The notes under the pieces: model-generated
The model's input: the letters and a program-made list of their open reading frames with translations, nothing else
Database searches by the model: none
What the model was told of the DNA's origin: nothing
Translations under genes and position numbers: made by a program
Source: Dunaliella salina
Lineage: Eukaryota > Chlorophyta > Chlorophyceae > Chlamydomonadales > Dunaliellaceae
Length of the DNA stretch: 29,090 nt
Direction: 5' to 3'
Assembly (NCBI GenBank): GCA_002284615.2
Contig: MU069462.1
Location: 691,390 to 720,479, forward strand
Part shown: positions 17,579-28,319 of the stretch, one piece after another
Layout: each line of letters opens with the position of its first letter
Numbering within the stretch: position 1 is the stretch's first letter

Positions 17579-18017
17579 CATGCTTGACAAGGAAAAAAGT
17601 TTATTGGGGAATTTGTGCTCGGGTGGCCGGTCAATGCAGCGGACGATGCAACCAAAAAAGCTTGGTAGCCACAAAGAAGCTGACATATCTCGGAGCCCAG
17701 CCTGGCTGTCAACGCCCACAAAACAGCACCTGATGTTACAGGCTCAACCAGCACACACATGCTCATGCAACTACTGAGCCTAGGGCTTGGAAACGGCCTA
17801 CCAGACGAAATCCAGGAGGTCCCCAGGCCCACTCCTGGTGCAGGCAGGAGTCCATGTCACCCAAGACCCTTCCTCAGGAAGCAAATCCCCCACTTTAGTG
17901 CGACACTCACTGATCGCCTCACTCGCCTCACGACCCTCACTGACTCGCCTCACTCGCCTGAGCCTTCAAAATCCCGGTTGTTTTTAATACAATCGTAACA
18001 CATACACGCAAAAAAAG

Positions 18018-18852
18018 CACTGCCCTACATACAAGCTGTTGCGTTGGCCGCGAGTGTCTGTCTGTTTGGAAGAGAGGGGAGAAAGGAAAAGAAAAGAAAA
18101 TAAATGAAAAGGAAAGAGAAGGAAAAAATAAAAAAGAGAAGAAAGAAAGGAAAAGAAAAAACTAAATAGGCAGTGGAAGCTCTCCCTACAACAGCACAGG
18201 AGAAAAAGACACAGACTCTGAGGAGCCGTCCCATCACCACCTTGGTAAAGAACAGGAAGGGCTTGTGCGGAAGCGTTGGCTTTTGCAAAGGATAAATCAA
18301 ACACAAAATGAACAAAAGAAAATAAAAAGAAAATTTTACGCTTGCCATTCGGCCGCGTGCATCAAGGAAAGAACCCTCCAGTGACTCCCACTGATAGAGC
18401 ACTAATTGTACATCCCAACCACGAGAACTCGATTAGGAGACCTCCTCCATGCCAAGGCGCTCCGTACGCCTGACCAGGGAGCCGTTACATGACGGCACTT
18501 GAATTACCTCAGTAACCCACAAATACAACTATGGTTTACAGCCCAACAAACGCGTCCTACAGCTTTGCATTCAAGGGGATTCACATCTGATTTGAACGAA
18601 ACGTGCCTCCTTCCTCTTGCAGGGGGGGAAACACCAGGCCATTTTGGGGAAAGTTGTCTCTGAGAACTCATTGCAGCCTACTGGCTGCACGATCCCCAAA
18701 ATCAATTTCGCACACCTGTCCTGCAGAGACAAAAATCTGCATAAAAAATCAGAATAAAATGGCTCATTGTTTGACGTAAGACGCTTTTGATGAAGGGGGC
18801 AGTGTGGTAAAAAATGGGACTTTTCCCCCCAGTCCCATTTTGTCAAATTCCT
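18018..18852. repeat. Diverged interspersed repeat, second copy, interrupted
   Basis: Same landmarks and order as 16556-17245. Between about 18310 and 18540 it instead contains the minus-strand short dispersed repeat, so the two halves were probably split by that insertion. Confidence 0.75.
18333..18500 (-). repeat. Short dispersed repeat copy 5 (SINE candidate)
   Basis: On the minus strand it has a tRNA-like stretch with a poor B-box (AATCGAGTTCT), then TACAATTAGTGC, CTTTCCTTGATGCACGCGG, a GCC-GAAT-GGC hairpin, AAGCGTA and a T-rich tail. It aligns with the copy at 28515-28710 over about 130 bases. Confidence 0.7.
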
Positions 18853-21430
18853 CCCAGACGTGTATCAGTGATAAAGCATACATAAGTGTAAAAGAAATGG
18901 GATCGATTGGTGGTCTGGCTGGATCAGGGTGGACAACACTGCTTGGGGGTTTGGGGGACCTCGGAGCACTCACCTCTGTTTCCACCCATGTAGCACTTCC
19001 TGTGAGCTACTTTTCACATGTTTTGCATTTAGGCATCTTGTCCCTGGACCATCTGAAAATTTGAGATGTACATTTCGAGGTTTGCATGAACTTTTAACCA
19101 AACTTTGACCTTGCACAGCTTGCCCTCAGCGGAAAATGCCGAGACCAGGACTGCAGCAAAATGAAGCTGATACAGGCCTGGTATTGGCATTTTCTGCTAA
19201 ATAAGGAATCTTTCTGGGCATCCCTTGTTTCAGGCACTATTGACACCCACCTCATCCCCCTTGATTAATGCAGGGAGGGCTTCCTCTTCCTAGGCAGTTT
19301 TCTTTCTTTTTAAATCGAAATTCCAAACACAGCTCGGAGTTTGGCAGAGCAACCCCTCGCACCTTGCCCTGCCTCTCTCCTTGAATCTGCCTTCCCCAAA
19401 GCACCCACGTTCAAAGTAGCAAAAAGAGGGTACATCCTGCTAGCAAAAGCGAGGCAGCACAAATATGGACGCAGCGGCAGAGACAGTAGGAGAGGGAGGG
19501 AGAGGTGGCAGTTGTAGGATGGGGATTAGCAAGGTCTGCCATTGCAGTAATGAAGGCAACTGAGTAAAGAAGTACAGGAGGGGGGATTCTGAGCACCCAA
19601 GCGCTACGTGCTTCCCTGCACGGCCTTGTCGCGTAACGCTAGCGGCACTTTGCAGGGGTCCCTTGAAACAAGTGGAGACCTTTGCGCCCGCCCAGAGCTC
19701 AATCACAGATTGCCTTGTACTGATGACTAGTAAGAAGTTCTCCCTTCCTCTTCTTCTCAATGTCTACCATTTGGGGAAATGGGGCAAAGCCCCTCCGAGT
19801 CAGGTCAGGCATCCAGGTTTGAGTTCTGGCCCCAGTGGAACCAGCCAAATCTGAGTATGGAGGACCTTTTAATTTGACCTTTCTGATTAACTCTGCATAC
19901 TCAGTTTGTGCCATGGGGGGGCCCAGGGTGGGGGGCCAGAAATCAGGCAAAATCCCTGCCAGAGTGGGGTCCTTAGGAAGCCCCTCCCCGGCTTACCTGA
20001 CCAGCAGCGATGGCTAAGCATTTCATCAGGAGCACATTCCGGGGGGTCCGAGGTGCGGGGCGGGGTCCCAGAAAATCGCTCCTCGGCACCCCAGTGAGGT
20101 CCTACAAGAGTTCCCAGTGCTCTTTTAGGAGAGAAATGCATCTACCTGGTTTTGAAAGGGTGGCGGGCTGGAAATGAAAAGGAGATGGCTTTTGAAATTT
20201 CATGACAGCTGGCGCTTTGACCGAGCCCCAGGGACGCGCACACTCACTGCTGGACCCCAAAACTTGGCAAAGCATGCTTGAGCAACATACTGAACAAGGC
20301 CTCATACTTAGGTTGTTGCCAAACACAGCGCTTGGCTGGTTTCCAGCTTTGCACCAGTTTTGCCTGGCAGATGCGCTCACGCTCCAAGTGCTTTGGTACC
20401 AAATTTCAACCCCCCATTTTTTCACTCCGATGGATCAGGTTTGACCCAAAACCTACCTGGGCACCAAAATATGGGGCAGATTTGGGTCATAGCATGTACT
20501 TTGGCATAATTTCACTCGGAGTGTCCAATTTTGGCCTGAAATGCCTCAAAAAGTGCCCCTGGCTCACCTACAACGCCTCGTCCCCAATTTTTTAGATGCA
20601 GAATTGTCAAAAGTATCAATCCTGACTACTTTGCATACTCAGTTTGCTTGATTTCCTTCAGGGCAAGAACTCCTCACTTTTTGGCATAGCATGCCTGGGC
20701 TGACTCCGAGTTTGCTGCTCAGTTGGTGGAAACTGTTCATCGATTACTAATGTATTTTGATCATTGAAATGTACTACCAGGTGGACAACCCCCCATTGCT
20801 AAGCGTGCTCTTTCTTGCGCTCCTTTCTCGAATGTAATCATGCCAGCCATTACATTTCCCACTAAGCAAAACAAGAATTGGGGGACTTGAGATCAATCAT
20901 TTGGCTTAGACCACCCTAAAACGGCCCATAGCTCCACCTTGGGAATGTTTTCATTCTCAAATTTTGTGCTTGTAACCTCGTTTAAACATGCTCACACCCT
21001 GCACATTTAGGAAAAGGAAAAAACGAGATTATAAATCGACTTTTTCGGCAACCCTTTTGCTGGGCCTCTTCTTTAAAGCAAATGGCCGCAATTCTGTACC
21101 TGCCAGCCACTGGGTCTTTTCACTCCATTCCTTTTGCGATGATATTCTCGTGGTACAAGGACTCCAGATCACCAGACATAACCCAATTTAATTCATTAGG
21201 TGGCCCTAAGTGGAGTTTGGGTGGTCAAAAAGTGGGGTTCGTGCCGTAACTGATCAGACACATGCGCCGGAATCTTGGACGATCCGACTCTACTGTAACT
21301 ACATTTTGCAACCAAGCTTGAGTCCCCAAGGTTATGGCGCACATATGCTGGGAGCATGTAAAAACATGCCTGTTTTGGGGGGAAAGTTGCCGATTTCTGG
21401 TAGATTACTTTTCATCAACAGGATAAAATG
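18853..21430. other. Long intergenic stretch without a recognised gene
   Basis: Several frames of 60-107 codons occur but none shows a known motif or splice structure. The phrase GCATACTCAGTTTG occurs at 19895 and 20633. Small inverted repeat arms lie near 19130 and 19184. The last exons of the JmjC gene would be expected here if it continues past 21567, but I could not locate them. Confidence 0.5.
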
Positions 21431-21510
21431 AGTACAATTATCTGGCCCACATTAAATGGTAAGAAGCAAAACAGGCACGTCGTCTCAAGAGGAGCGCACT
21501 TGTCAGGCAT

Positions 21511-21515
<5 letters not shown>

Positions 21516-21566
<51 letters not shown>
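21516..21566. repeat. (CA)n microsatellite abutting an exon
   Basis: Fifty-one bases of CA on the plus strand, read as (GT)n on the coding strand of the JmjC gene. It begins immediately after the CAG that ends that gene's long seventh exon. Confidence 0.95.
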
Positions 21567-21568
<2 letters not shown>

Positions 21569-24500
21569 GATCTGCATCCCTGCACGCCCCGTACAAGCTG
21601 CAGTAGAACTCGGCTTGACTCGGTGTCGCCGCTGTGCCATCAAGCGCCACAGGCTGCTCTGAGACGCGCTCATCGGAAAACACGCACTCCTTTTCTGCGG
21701 ACTCTAGCTTGGATGTGAGCAGGTACGCAGCCAGAGGAGACATGTGCACATCAAACATGGCCTGAATCAAAGACGGCTGCTTCACCGACACCTCGTACAA
21801 GCAATGAACCAGCTCAGCCGCATCTAAGGCTTTGAACAAGCAAGACAGAGGATCAGCAGGCAGCTGCAGAGGGCTTTGCAGCACTCCCACTGCATCCATG
21901 CCACAACTACGATTGCTGCAACCAATCACACTAGTCCCCGGAACAGGTATCCTCCCTGCTTGCAGGCTCTCTCGCTGTTCTGGAACTGTTTGAATGGTCT
22001 GGATTTCAGGTTGCTGAGCATCAGGGCACTGAGACAACAGCTTGCATGCGAGCCTCACGGCTGCAGTTTCCCGCGGAGTGAGGCAGCTCAGCTTCCTGGC
22101 CTTGGATGCACGAGTCTCAGGCAACTGCACCGTTCGGTCTTGCCCCGGCTGGTCTTGCTCCGGCTGGTCTTGCTCCGGCTGGTCTTGCCCCAAGGGACGC
22201 AAAGTGCCAGCAGCTTCGCTGCCCAGGTCTGCAGCTGGGCAGTTCTCTACCAGCTGCTCGATCAAGCTGCCTAGCGCCTCCCCCATTACAACTCTGAGGT
22301 GATAGAAGCGACAGTGGGGCTGCTCGCGAAGGAGGGTGGTGAGGCTGGACTGCCACCAGAAGTTCACGGCCACAGTCATGCCTGCGAGCACGCACCAAAG
22401 CAGGCAGGCTAGCGCTGTTGTTGTCTTCATGCAACAGTCTAATGGTGGTGAGGCTGGACTGCCGCCAGAAGTTCACGGCCACAGCCATGCCTGCGAGCAT
22501 GCATGAAAGCAGGCAGGCTAGCGCTGTTGTTGTCTTCATGCAACAGTCCAGTGGTGGTGAGGCTGGACTGCCGCCAGAAGTTCACGGCCACAGCCATGCC
22601 TGCGTAGAGAGCAAACATCGAAACCAGCATGCATCAAAGCAGGCAGGCTAGCGCTGTTGTTGTCTCCATGCAACAGCCCAATGGTGGTGAGGCTGGACTG
22701 CCGCCAGAAGTTCACGGCTACAGTCATGCCTGCGAGCATGCATGAAAGCAGGCAGGCTAGCGCTGTTGTTGTCTTCATGCAACAGTCCAGTGGTGGTGAG
22801 GCTGGACTGCCACCAGAAGTTCACGGCCACAGTCATGCCTGTGAGCATGCATCAAAGCTGGCGAGATGGGGGGCCTTCATGCAGCGCTTGGTGGTGAGGC
22901 TGGACTGCCACCAAAACTTCACTGCCGCAGTCATGGCAACATGAAAGCAGGCAAGCTGGGGGTGTTTTCTCCATGCAGCGCCATGCCATTGTACACAGCT
23001 GTCGGGGCTGCAAAAAGTGGCATGCAAATCGACGAGATGCGTGGGCTTTGTTCTCACGAGGTGCTTGCCCACCGAGGATCGTACACGTGCTCTGGTACAT
23101 TAGGATATTTGAGCCTTAGTGGCACCAGTTACAGGCTTCTCCTGCAGGAGCAGCATGAGCCACCCCTCTATGGAGTCAGGAAAAAGAGGAAAGTGAAATA
23201 CACCCACACAGTTTGAGTTCAAATGGAGGCAACATACCTTCACTGTCTACTTGGTGCCAATAGCCCTCTGGGATAAAGAGCGCATCCCCAGCCTGCAAGG
23301 AAGGGGCAGGTGCTTTTGATGTGTGGTGGACTAGAGCGCCAGGTTGTGTGCGGCAGGGAAATGCCAAGTGTGCATTGGAGGGGTCTGCTGCGCTCAGTTC
23401 AGAATCAAAGTGCGTAACACTGCAGAAAAATAGGTCCCCTTTGGCAGCTCTCACCTGCATCGTTACTTTCCACTGCTGCTGCATGGCTAGCCTGCCAGGC
23501 AAGGTGAGGCAGTGCTCAATGTCTGTGTGGTGCAAAATGGGAAGAGACAATGGAGAACAACAAGGAAGGTTACAGCTCAACAAAAAAGCAATGTGTGTTC
23601 TCTGACAGCCCCCCTTGGCGATGCAAACAGATGCAAATTTGGTGAGGCCTCTGCTAGCTTGCCAGTTAGGGGACCTTCCCTTACTGCACGCGGCCTCTGG
23701 CCTGACGCAAACTTTTCTTTTTCATTTCCTGCGGTGATGCAGGCCGCCCTCACCTGAACTCAGGGTTCCTGTCAAAGTCTGGCTGCGAGAAGTTGATCTG
23801 GGAGTGATTGGCCGCATCGCTGGTCAGAGCAGCTGGAGCCAGGAAAGGCGTGCAGGCAGGGCTGAAGAGGGTGACATGCTTCCGGCCGCTGACCACACAC
23901 AGGCAGTTTGAATATGGGTCATAGTGGATGTTGGACCGGCTACCCTGCTCAAAGAAAAGAGAGAAAAAAGCACATAGGCAGAGAAACTCTCCCCCACGCC
24001 AATTTAAAAAAAGGAGGAACATTGGCTCAGAAGCCTTGCGCCGAGGTGAACAGGGAGACAGCAAAGCTTGTACCTGCACCTCAGTTTCTTGCACGCAGAC
24101 AAACCAACCGTGCACCTGAGGGCTGAAGTGTGCTGCTCTGCCTGAGCAGCATGGCTGTGCATAACCTCTGACGCCAACTTTGAAAGACAACAGGGCACAA
24201 CAAATATGATGGCCTGGCTTTATCCCAGTGTTGTGCCTTCAACTACATGCGTGCCTTATGTGTGCATGAGGAGGCTGCACAGTCTTATCAGTGTGCTTGA
24301 TAAGGCTCGTGCAAAACCGGAGCAATGACTCAAGGCATCAAATCCATTCAAGGGTGCGCCATCAAATGGACCAGTGGTCTAAACTTATTGTCCTTCCATA
24401 CTAGGGCCCATGCTTTGTTTCCATGCTTCTTTCTGCTAGGGCGCCAAGTTGTTCCACATCATTCACAAACTGAGGCGCATACTTGGTTGCTGCAATTGGC

Positions 24501-25252
24501 AGCCATCCAGAAAAGTGCACATGGATATACACCAGCCAACTCACCTGAATACACATCCACAAATTCACGGAGGTGATTGCTCGTCCCTGCAGGCAGGCTG
24601 GTGTTTCCACATCCTGCAGCAGTGGTTCCATGCCTGAACCATCGCCATGAGCAGAGTATCAAAGGAACGGATTGGACCTGGCATTGCTCAGGCACAAGCT
24701 TGACCTCTGCTGCAGAGATAAAGCGCCTCACGAAAAATGCAGCGCACCTGTGTCCCTCAACTCCTGCTGCGCCAAATACAGATGAGGAGCCTCATGGCCC
24801 TCAGCTGCTGAGTCTGCTGCGCCAAGGAAGTCATGGAAGCTGCAGATGTGGTATGCATGTTGGTACGCAAGTCAATGGAGGTAATAAGGCAATGCAGGAA
24901 GGGTCAACACACCATTTGTTCAATGAATTCAAGACCAAGGCCTTTCATTGACTGATAATTCCTGCCTCAGGCTGGTGTACGGCACGCACCTACATGTAGT
25001 GGGCGTGTATCGGCGCAGGTCCCCAATGAAAATGTCACTCGTGGATTCCATGACGCTTACATTGATGTTCGGTGCTACATGGGAGCGCATTCGCTCCAGC
25101 CCCTCTTTCCCACTCCATAACCTATAAGCTGGCCAACTGCTTGCTGCTTTGGACAGTATTAGGGGTATGCTTTGTTTCTCCGCTGCAGCTAACTGTTCCT
25201 TTGCATGGACATCCAGCCCGTTTGCAGACATGATCCTTGGCCTATCAGCCAT
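21567..25252 (-). CDS. JmjC-domain 2-oxoglutarate/Fe(II) oxygenase, JMJ31-like
   Basis: Proposed minus-strand exons: 25252-24990, 24633-24545 (or from 24586), 24141-24080, 23944-23754, 23522-23455, 23292-23238 and 22381-21567. The ATG at 25252 has AAAATGG context and an upstream in-frame stop. The JmjC core is clear: HGWF, then iron ligands His and Asp in NIHYDPY (codons 23926-23918), a likely 2-oxoglutarate Lys in GRKHVTLFSP, the third iron ligand His in GYWHQVDSE (23256-23254) and the closing AVNFWW. The C-terminal half has ELVHCLYEVSV, LAAYLLTSKLES and EFYCSLYGA, matching the plant JMJ31 type as I recall it. Such enzymes hydroxylate protein residues or demethylate lysine; the substrate is unknown. 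Exons 2 and 3 are the weakest. Exon 4 to 5 has a one-base phase conflict. The true C-terminus beyond 21567 is unresolved. Confidence 0.85.
22141..22195 (-). repeat. 15-bp minisatellite inside the JmjC coding exon
   Basis: Three and a half copies of a 15-bp unit encode repeated Gln-Asp-Gln-Pro-Glu on the minus strand, in a linker after the JmjC core. The unit is a multiple of three, so copy-number change keeps the frame. Confidence 0.9.
22330..22945 (-). repeat. Six-copy tandem array of an intron-exon boundary
   Basis: The unit (period 109 bp; intervals 109, 109, 130, 109, 98) contains about 60 bases of intron end plus the first about 48 bases of JmjC exon 7. Anchor GTGGTGAGGCTGGACTG lies at 22336, 22445, 22554, 22684, 22793 and 22891 on the plus strand. 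Copies 1-5 keep a CAG acceptor, giving first exon bases at 22381, 22490, 22599, 22729 and 22838. Copy 6 has lost it. Only copy 1 continues into the full exon. Copies 2-4 encode FWR instead of FWW. The 21-base insertion lies between copies 3 and 4. Confidence 0.93.
23618..23730 (+). repeat. Short dispersed repeat copy 6, in a JmjC intron
   Basis: Reads GCTAGCTTGCCAGTTAGGGG, then ACCTTCCCTTACTGCACGCG, a GGCC-TCT-GGCC stem and CAAACTTTTCTTTTT. It lies antisense in the intron between exons 4 and 5 of the JmjC gene. Confidence 0.7.
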
Positions 25253-25589
25253 TTTGCCAAATGCACGTTATCTTAATTCAGAATTACTATTTCCAGCAGT
25301 TACATGCAGTTGTCACCTTGGATCTGATCTCTGCATTCTCCTCTTGACGATCTTCCTCTTGATGATGAGGAGGTGACACTTAACAAGTTCTCGAGGCAAT
25401 CTCTGGAGAACACGAAAATGATTGTTAATTCCGCGTGAGACTCAAACCAACTTCTCCATTTTGCAGCAATAAATTTGGTTTCGTGTTGATACAGAAATTT
25501 TATGCAAATCCTCAAAAGGCTTTCATGTTTGGGCGTCCTGCGGAGACCTTGCTTTCAAACCTCGTGAACACACGGAGCTTCTTTCTTGG
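25253..25589. other. Upstream region of the JmjC gene
   Basis: This should hold the 5' UTR and promoter of the minus-strand JmjC gene. I see no convincing TATA element or other signal, and no gene. Confidence 0.4.
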
Positions 25590-26125
25590 AACTACGGGCG
25601 CATTCATTAAGGATTAAGATTAATAAAACTTGATACAAACAATCTATGTTTGCGTTTGCAGACAAGAATTTATTTACTAACCGGATTAATGCCGAAAAGT
25701 GGATTAAAACTGGTTTCTTTAATCCTCCCCCACCCCCCCCCAGGATTTAAAAACCAGAGATGGATTAATTGTTGCAAGAGTCGAGTGGCCTCTCCAAATG
25801 GCTCCCTGTGCCCTCTGGAATGACCTGCATGGTGTCTCCAGGCCTGATGTGTGTTCCACAGCACAGCTGTTTGCAAAGCCCCCCCGCTCCCCCCCCAAGG
25901 GTAACCATCGGAGTGACAGCAGGCCCTCACAAGAGACTTCAGTACTTGTGAATGAACTTCAAAAAGTGCCACGGCAGAGCCTCTTTGGCCAGGAGTGTGG
26001 TCAAAATTCAGAGTAAAGACGGATTGTAAACGCAAACCGGATTAAGGACATTGATTGGATCAATTAAGACTATGCAGATGGGATACATTTCCTTTATCCT
26101 AATCCGCCATTGTAAACACGCCTAA
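25590..26125. repeat. GGATTA-rich element with inverted ends
   Basis: GGATTAA-type motifs recur at about 25612, 25682, 25702, 25761 and 26038, and in reverse as TAATCC near 25719 and 26098. GTTTGCGTTTGC at about 25650 is mirrored by GTAAACGCAAAC at about 26027. The two ends are loosely inverted copies. This may be an old TIR element; the boundaries are approximate. Confidence 0.45.
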
Positions 26126-26985
26126 GTTGGGCAAAGGAAAACTATTTACTCAAGAAAAGTTTTTTTTTTGTTTTTTCCCCAGAGGAGAAACACTCCCCTG
26201 GCATCATCCACCTCAAAAGCGCTGTTTCTGACACTCTCCAAGGCTAGCTTTCCGGTTGAGGGTACCTTCCTTAATGTGTGCGGCCTTCGCTCTGCGCAAA
26301 CTTTTGTTTTCACTCAACAACCACAGAAAAGGAAACAGATTGGCTCAAAGTGCTCACTCAGGCTGTAACAAGATATGGACCAACCAACAGGTGCTGTGAT
26401 TAACAATTAATTGGTTAAATTGCTTAATTTTGTAAAATCAAAACACTCTCTTGCATCACTCCTACCCGGCTGCTTTCTATGCCTTCTTCACAAGGCAGCC
26501 AGCATTTTTGTTCAAGAGTTTTCTCTGGTCCCTTACAGTAGTCTGCTGCTCCTCATGCCCATCTTTTGCCTTGCATGCCTCACAATGATCAAGTCCTCGG
26601 TGATTTGAGCAGGCTCTGGCAGTAAGAAGCCTCTTCATGCAGACATATTGTGCTGCATTGCTGCGACACACATTTCATTGCTTTCCTTTGTCTTTACCGT
26701 GTCTTTAAGACCTTGTTGGCCAAAGAGCAGGCAAGGTGCCCAAATTGGGCAAACGGAGTATTAGCCCACACCAACACTTCAAGCGCTCTAATCTAGAAGC
26801 GTGCCATCATACAACATGTATTGCGGGCGTAATAGTCCTCGTGCATCCAAAAGTGTACGCTTTGACTGAGAGCCCCTAGAAGTAATTGTAAGCATAATAA
26901 AATCAGTGTTCAGAGTCATGCTTTTGGAAGTTTAGGTGCTTTGTCCAAGTGTGAAGGGTTTCAAATGCATCTCGCACATTAGCTT

Positions 26986-26986
<1 letters not shown>
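26126..26986. other. Intergenic stretch with one short repeat copy
   Basis: Apart from the dispersed repeat at 26215-26315, no gene or conserved motif is seen. Confidence 0.45.
26215..26315 (+). repeat. Short dispersed repeat copy 7
   Basis: Reads AAGGCTAGCTTTCCGGTTGA, GGGTACCTTCCTTAATGTGTG, CGGCC and GCGCAAACTTTTGTTTTC, closest to the copies at 14291 and 23618. Confidence 0.65.

Positions 26987-27059
<73 letters not shown>
26987..27059. repeat. (CA)n microsatellite
   Basis: Seventy-three bases of CA, 28 bases beyond the stop codon of the third minus-strand gene and so probably in its 3' UTR. Confidence 0.97.
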
Positions 27060-27063
<4 letters not shown>

Positions 27064-27087
27064 GCACACCTAAGCATGTGCACAGGG

Positions 27088-27246
27088 TCATGCATTGCTT
27101 GGTCTCGAGTCTCCTTCCGTTCCTTCCCGAGGCTGGGAGTTTGAGCTATCTACTACCAAGGAACCACTGCCGTCAAAGCTACTGGGTACTGCATCCTCTG
27201 AAGTGTCATCTAAAGGAGCAGAAAGCATGATGTCCGGAAGCATCAC
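27088..27246 (-). CDS. Terminal exon of an unidentified gene
   Basis: A pyrimidine-rich tract and CCCAG acceptor (exon starts 27246) open a frame of 52 codons ending in TGA at 27090-27088. The product end is acidic and Ser-rich, without a domain: it contains PDIMLSAPLDDTSEDAVPSS and SGSLVVDSSNSQPREGTEGD. Composition suggests a disordered tail. Upstream exons were not found; a start-like ATG with a following GTGAGC donor near 28040 is only a guess. Confidence 0.55.
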   Translation of the reverse strand: MMLPDIMLSAPLDDTSEDAVPSSFDGSGSLVVDSSNSQPREGTEGDSRPSNA

Positions 27247-27639
27247 CTGGGTACAAAGAAAGTGGGCAGACACAGGAGCTTCTGAGACCAGGGAAGGATT
27301 TCCCACAGGGCCCTTACACCCAAAACAAAACAACAAAAACAAGCAGAGTGAGCCTGGGAGCCGGCGAAATAAAAAGTAGGTGGTGGAAACCTAGAAGGTT
27401 GCCAGGCATAAGGATTTCACACCTCAAACTCCTTCATGCAGGCTGTAGGCTAAATGATTTGTCATCAGGGACAGACTGCGCTAAGAGCTCCTGTGCCTAC
27501 AGTACCCAAACATACTCATTACACAAAAAAATGATTATTCACGTACGGATCACTTATGCATCGCTGACAGAATCCATTTCTCGCGGTTACACACATTTAT
27601 GCAGTGCTAAAAGGGCCTTAGCCCATGCAAATCAAAGCT

Positions 27640-27711
27640 TCACCCACCCACCCTCACCCCCACCCACCCCCACCCCCACCCAACCACCCACCCACCCACA
27701 CACACAAACTG
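27640..27711. repeat. C-rich CCCACCC tract
   Basis: About 70 bases of repeated CCCACCC and CCCCCACCC on the plus strand. The minus strand, which would be transcribed for the third gene, has many G3-G5 runs one to three bases apart, a strong G-quadruplex pattern. Confidence 0.85.
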
Positions 27712-28319
27712 GAGCTTCACCGGGCGCTGGAGCATCAGCATGCATGCACACACACATGCTTGCACACAAGCTCGCATGGAAGTATGCACATGCACGCGAA
27801 CAAACAAAAGTGAAGATGCAATTGCACCTTCAACAATTGCTGAAGTATGCATGCCCATCCTTGCATGATTGTATACAAGTGAAAGCGTGCGCTTGCATGA
27901 ACACAAATCTAGGCCCACAGCCCTCACACAGGCACACCCGCACACAGGCAGACAGGCATGCAGGGAGGCGGACGCTGAGCTAAACTTGTCGAAAGGAAGA
28001 GGAGAGGGCGGCTGCTGCTGCTGCTCACCGCCTTGCCAATTCATCGCTATGGATACTTATTCTTCTGCTTACGCACACATCCGCACCGCTTTAAATGATT
28101 GCTTTTTGGCCGGCTGCAATTCTTGCATAGAGCACCAAAACTTTTTTCGTAATACAATTTAAGCTCAATAATCCATGATTGTTATACAAACGCAGGTGCT
28201 TCATGACATAATACCCTCCACAACCCCAAGAGCTCAACAACAGGGAACTACAATTCCTCTGTGTACCCGATACAAAACCAAGAAATTGGCGTACATGTAA
28301 ACCATGCCCCAAATTTTTC

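Noticed and set aside
21876..22302. Plus-strand frames rich in Leu-Val-Leu or Ala-Gly-Leu repeats
   Set aside because: Antisense shadows of the 15-bp minisatellite in the JmjC coding exon.
22381..22848. Repeated frames beginning MKTTTALACLLSCMLAGM as secreted proteins with signal peptides
   Set aside because: The Met-to-Ala part is intron sequence; homology of AVNFWW and the phase-matched CAG acceptor show that an exon starts within it. The hydrophobic run is coincidental and multiplied by the tandem array.
27640..28044. 134-codon minus-strand frame
   Set aside because: Much of it is translation of C-rich and CA-rich simple sequence; only its first few codons could belong to a real exon.
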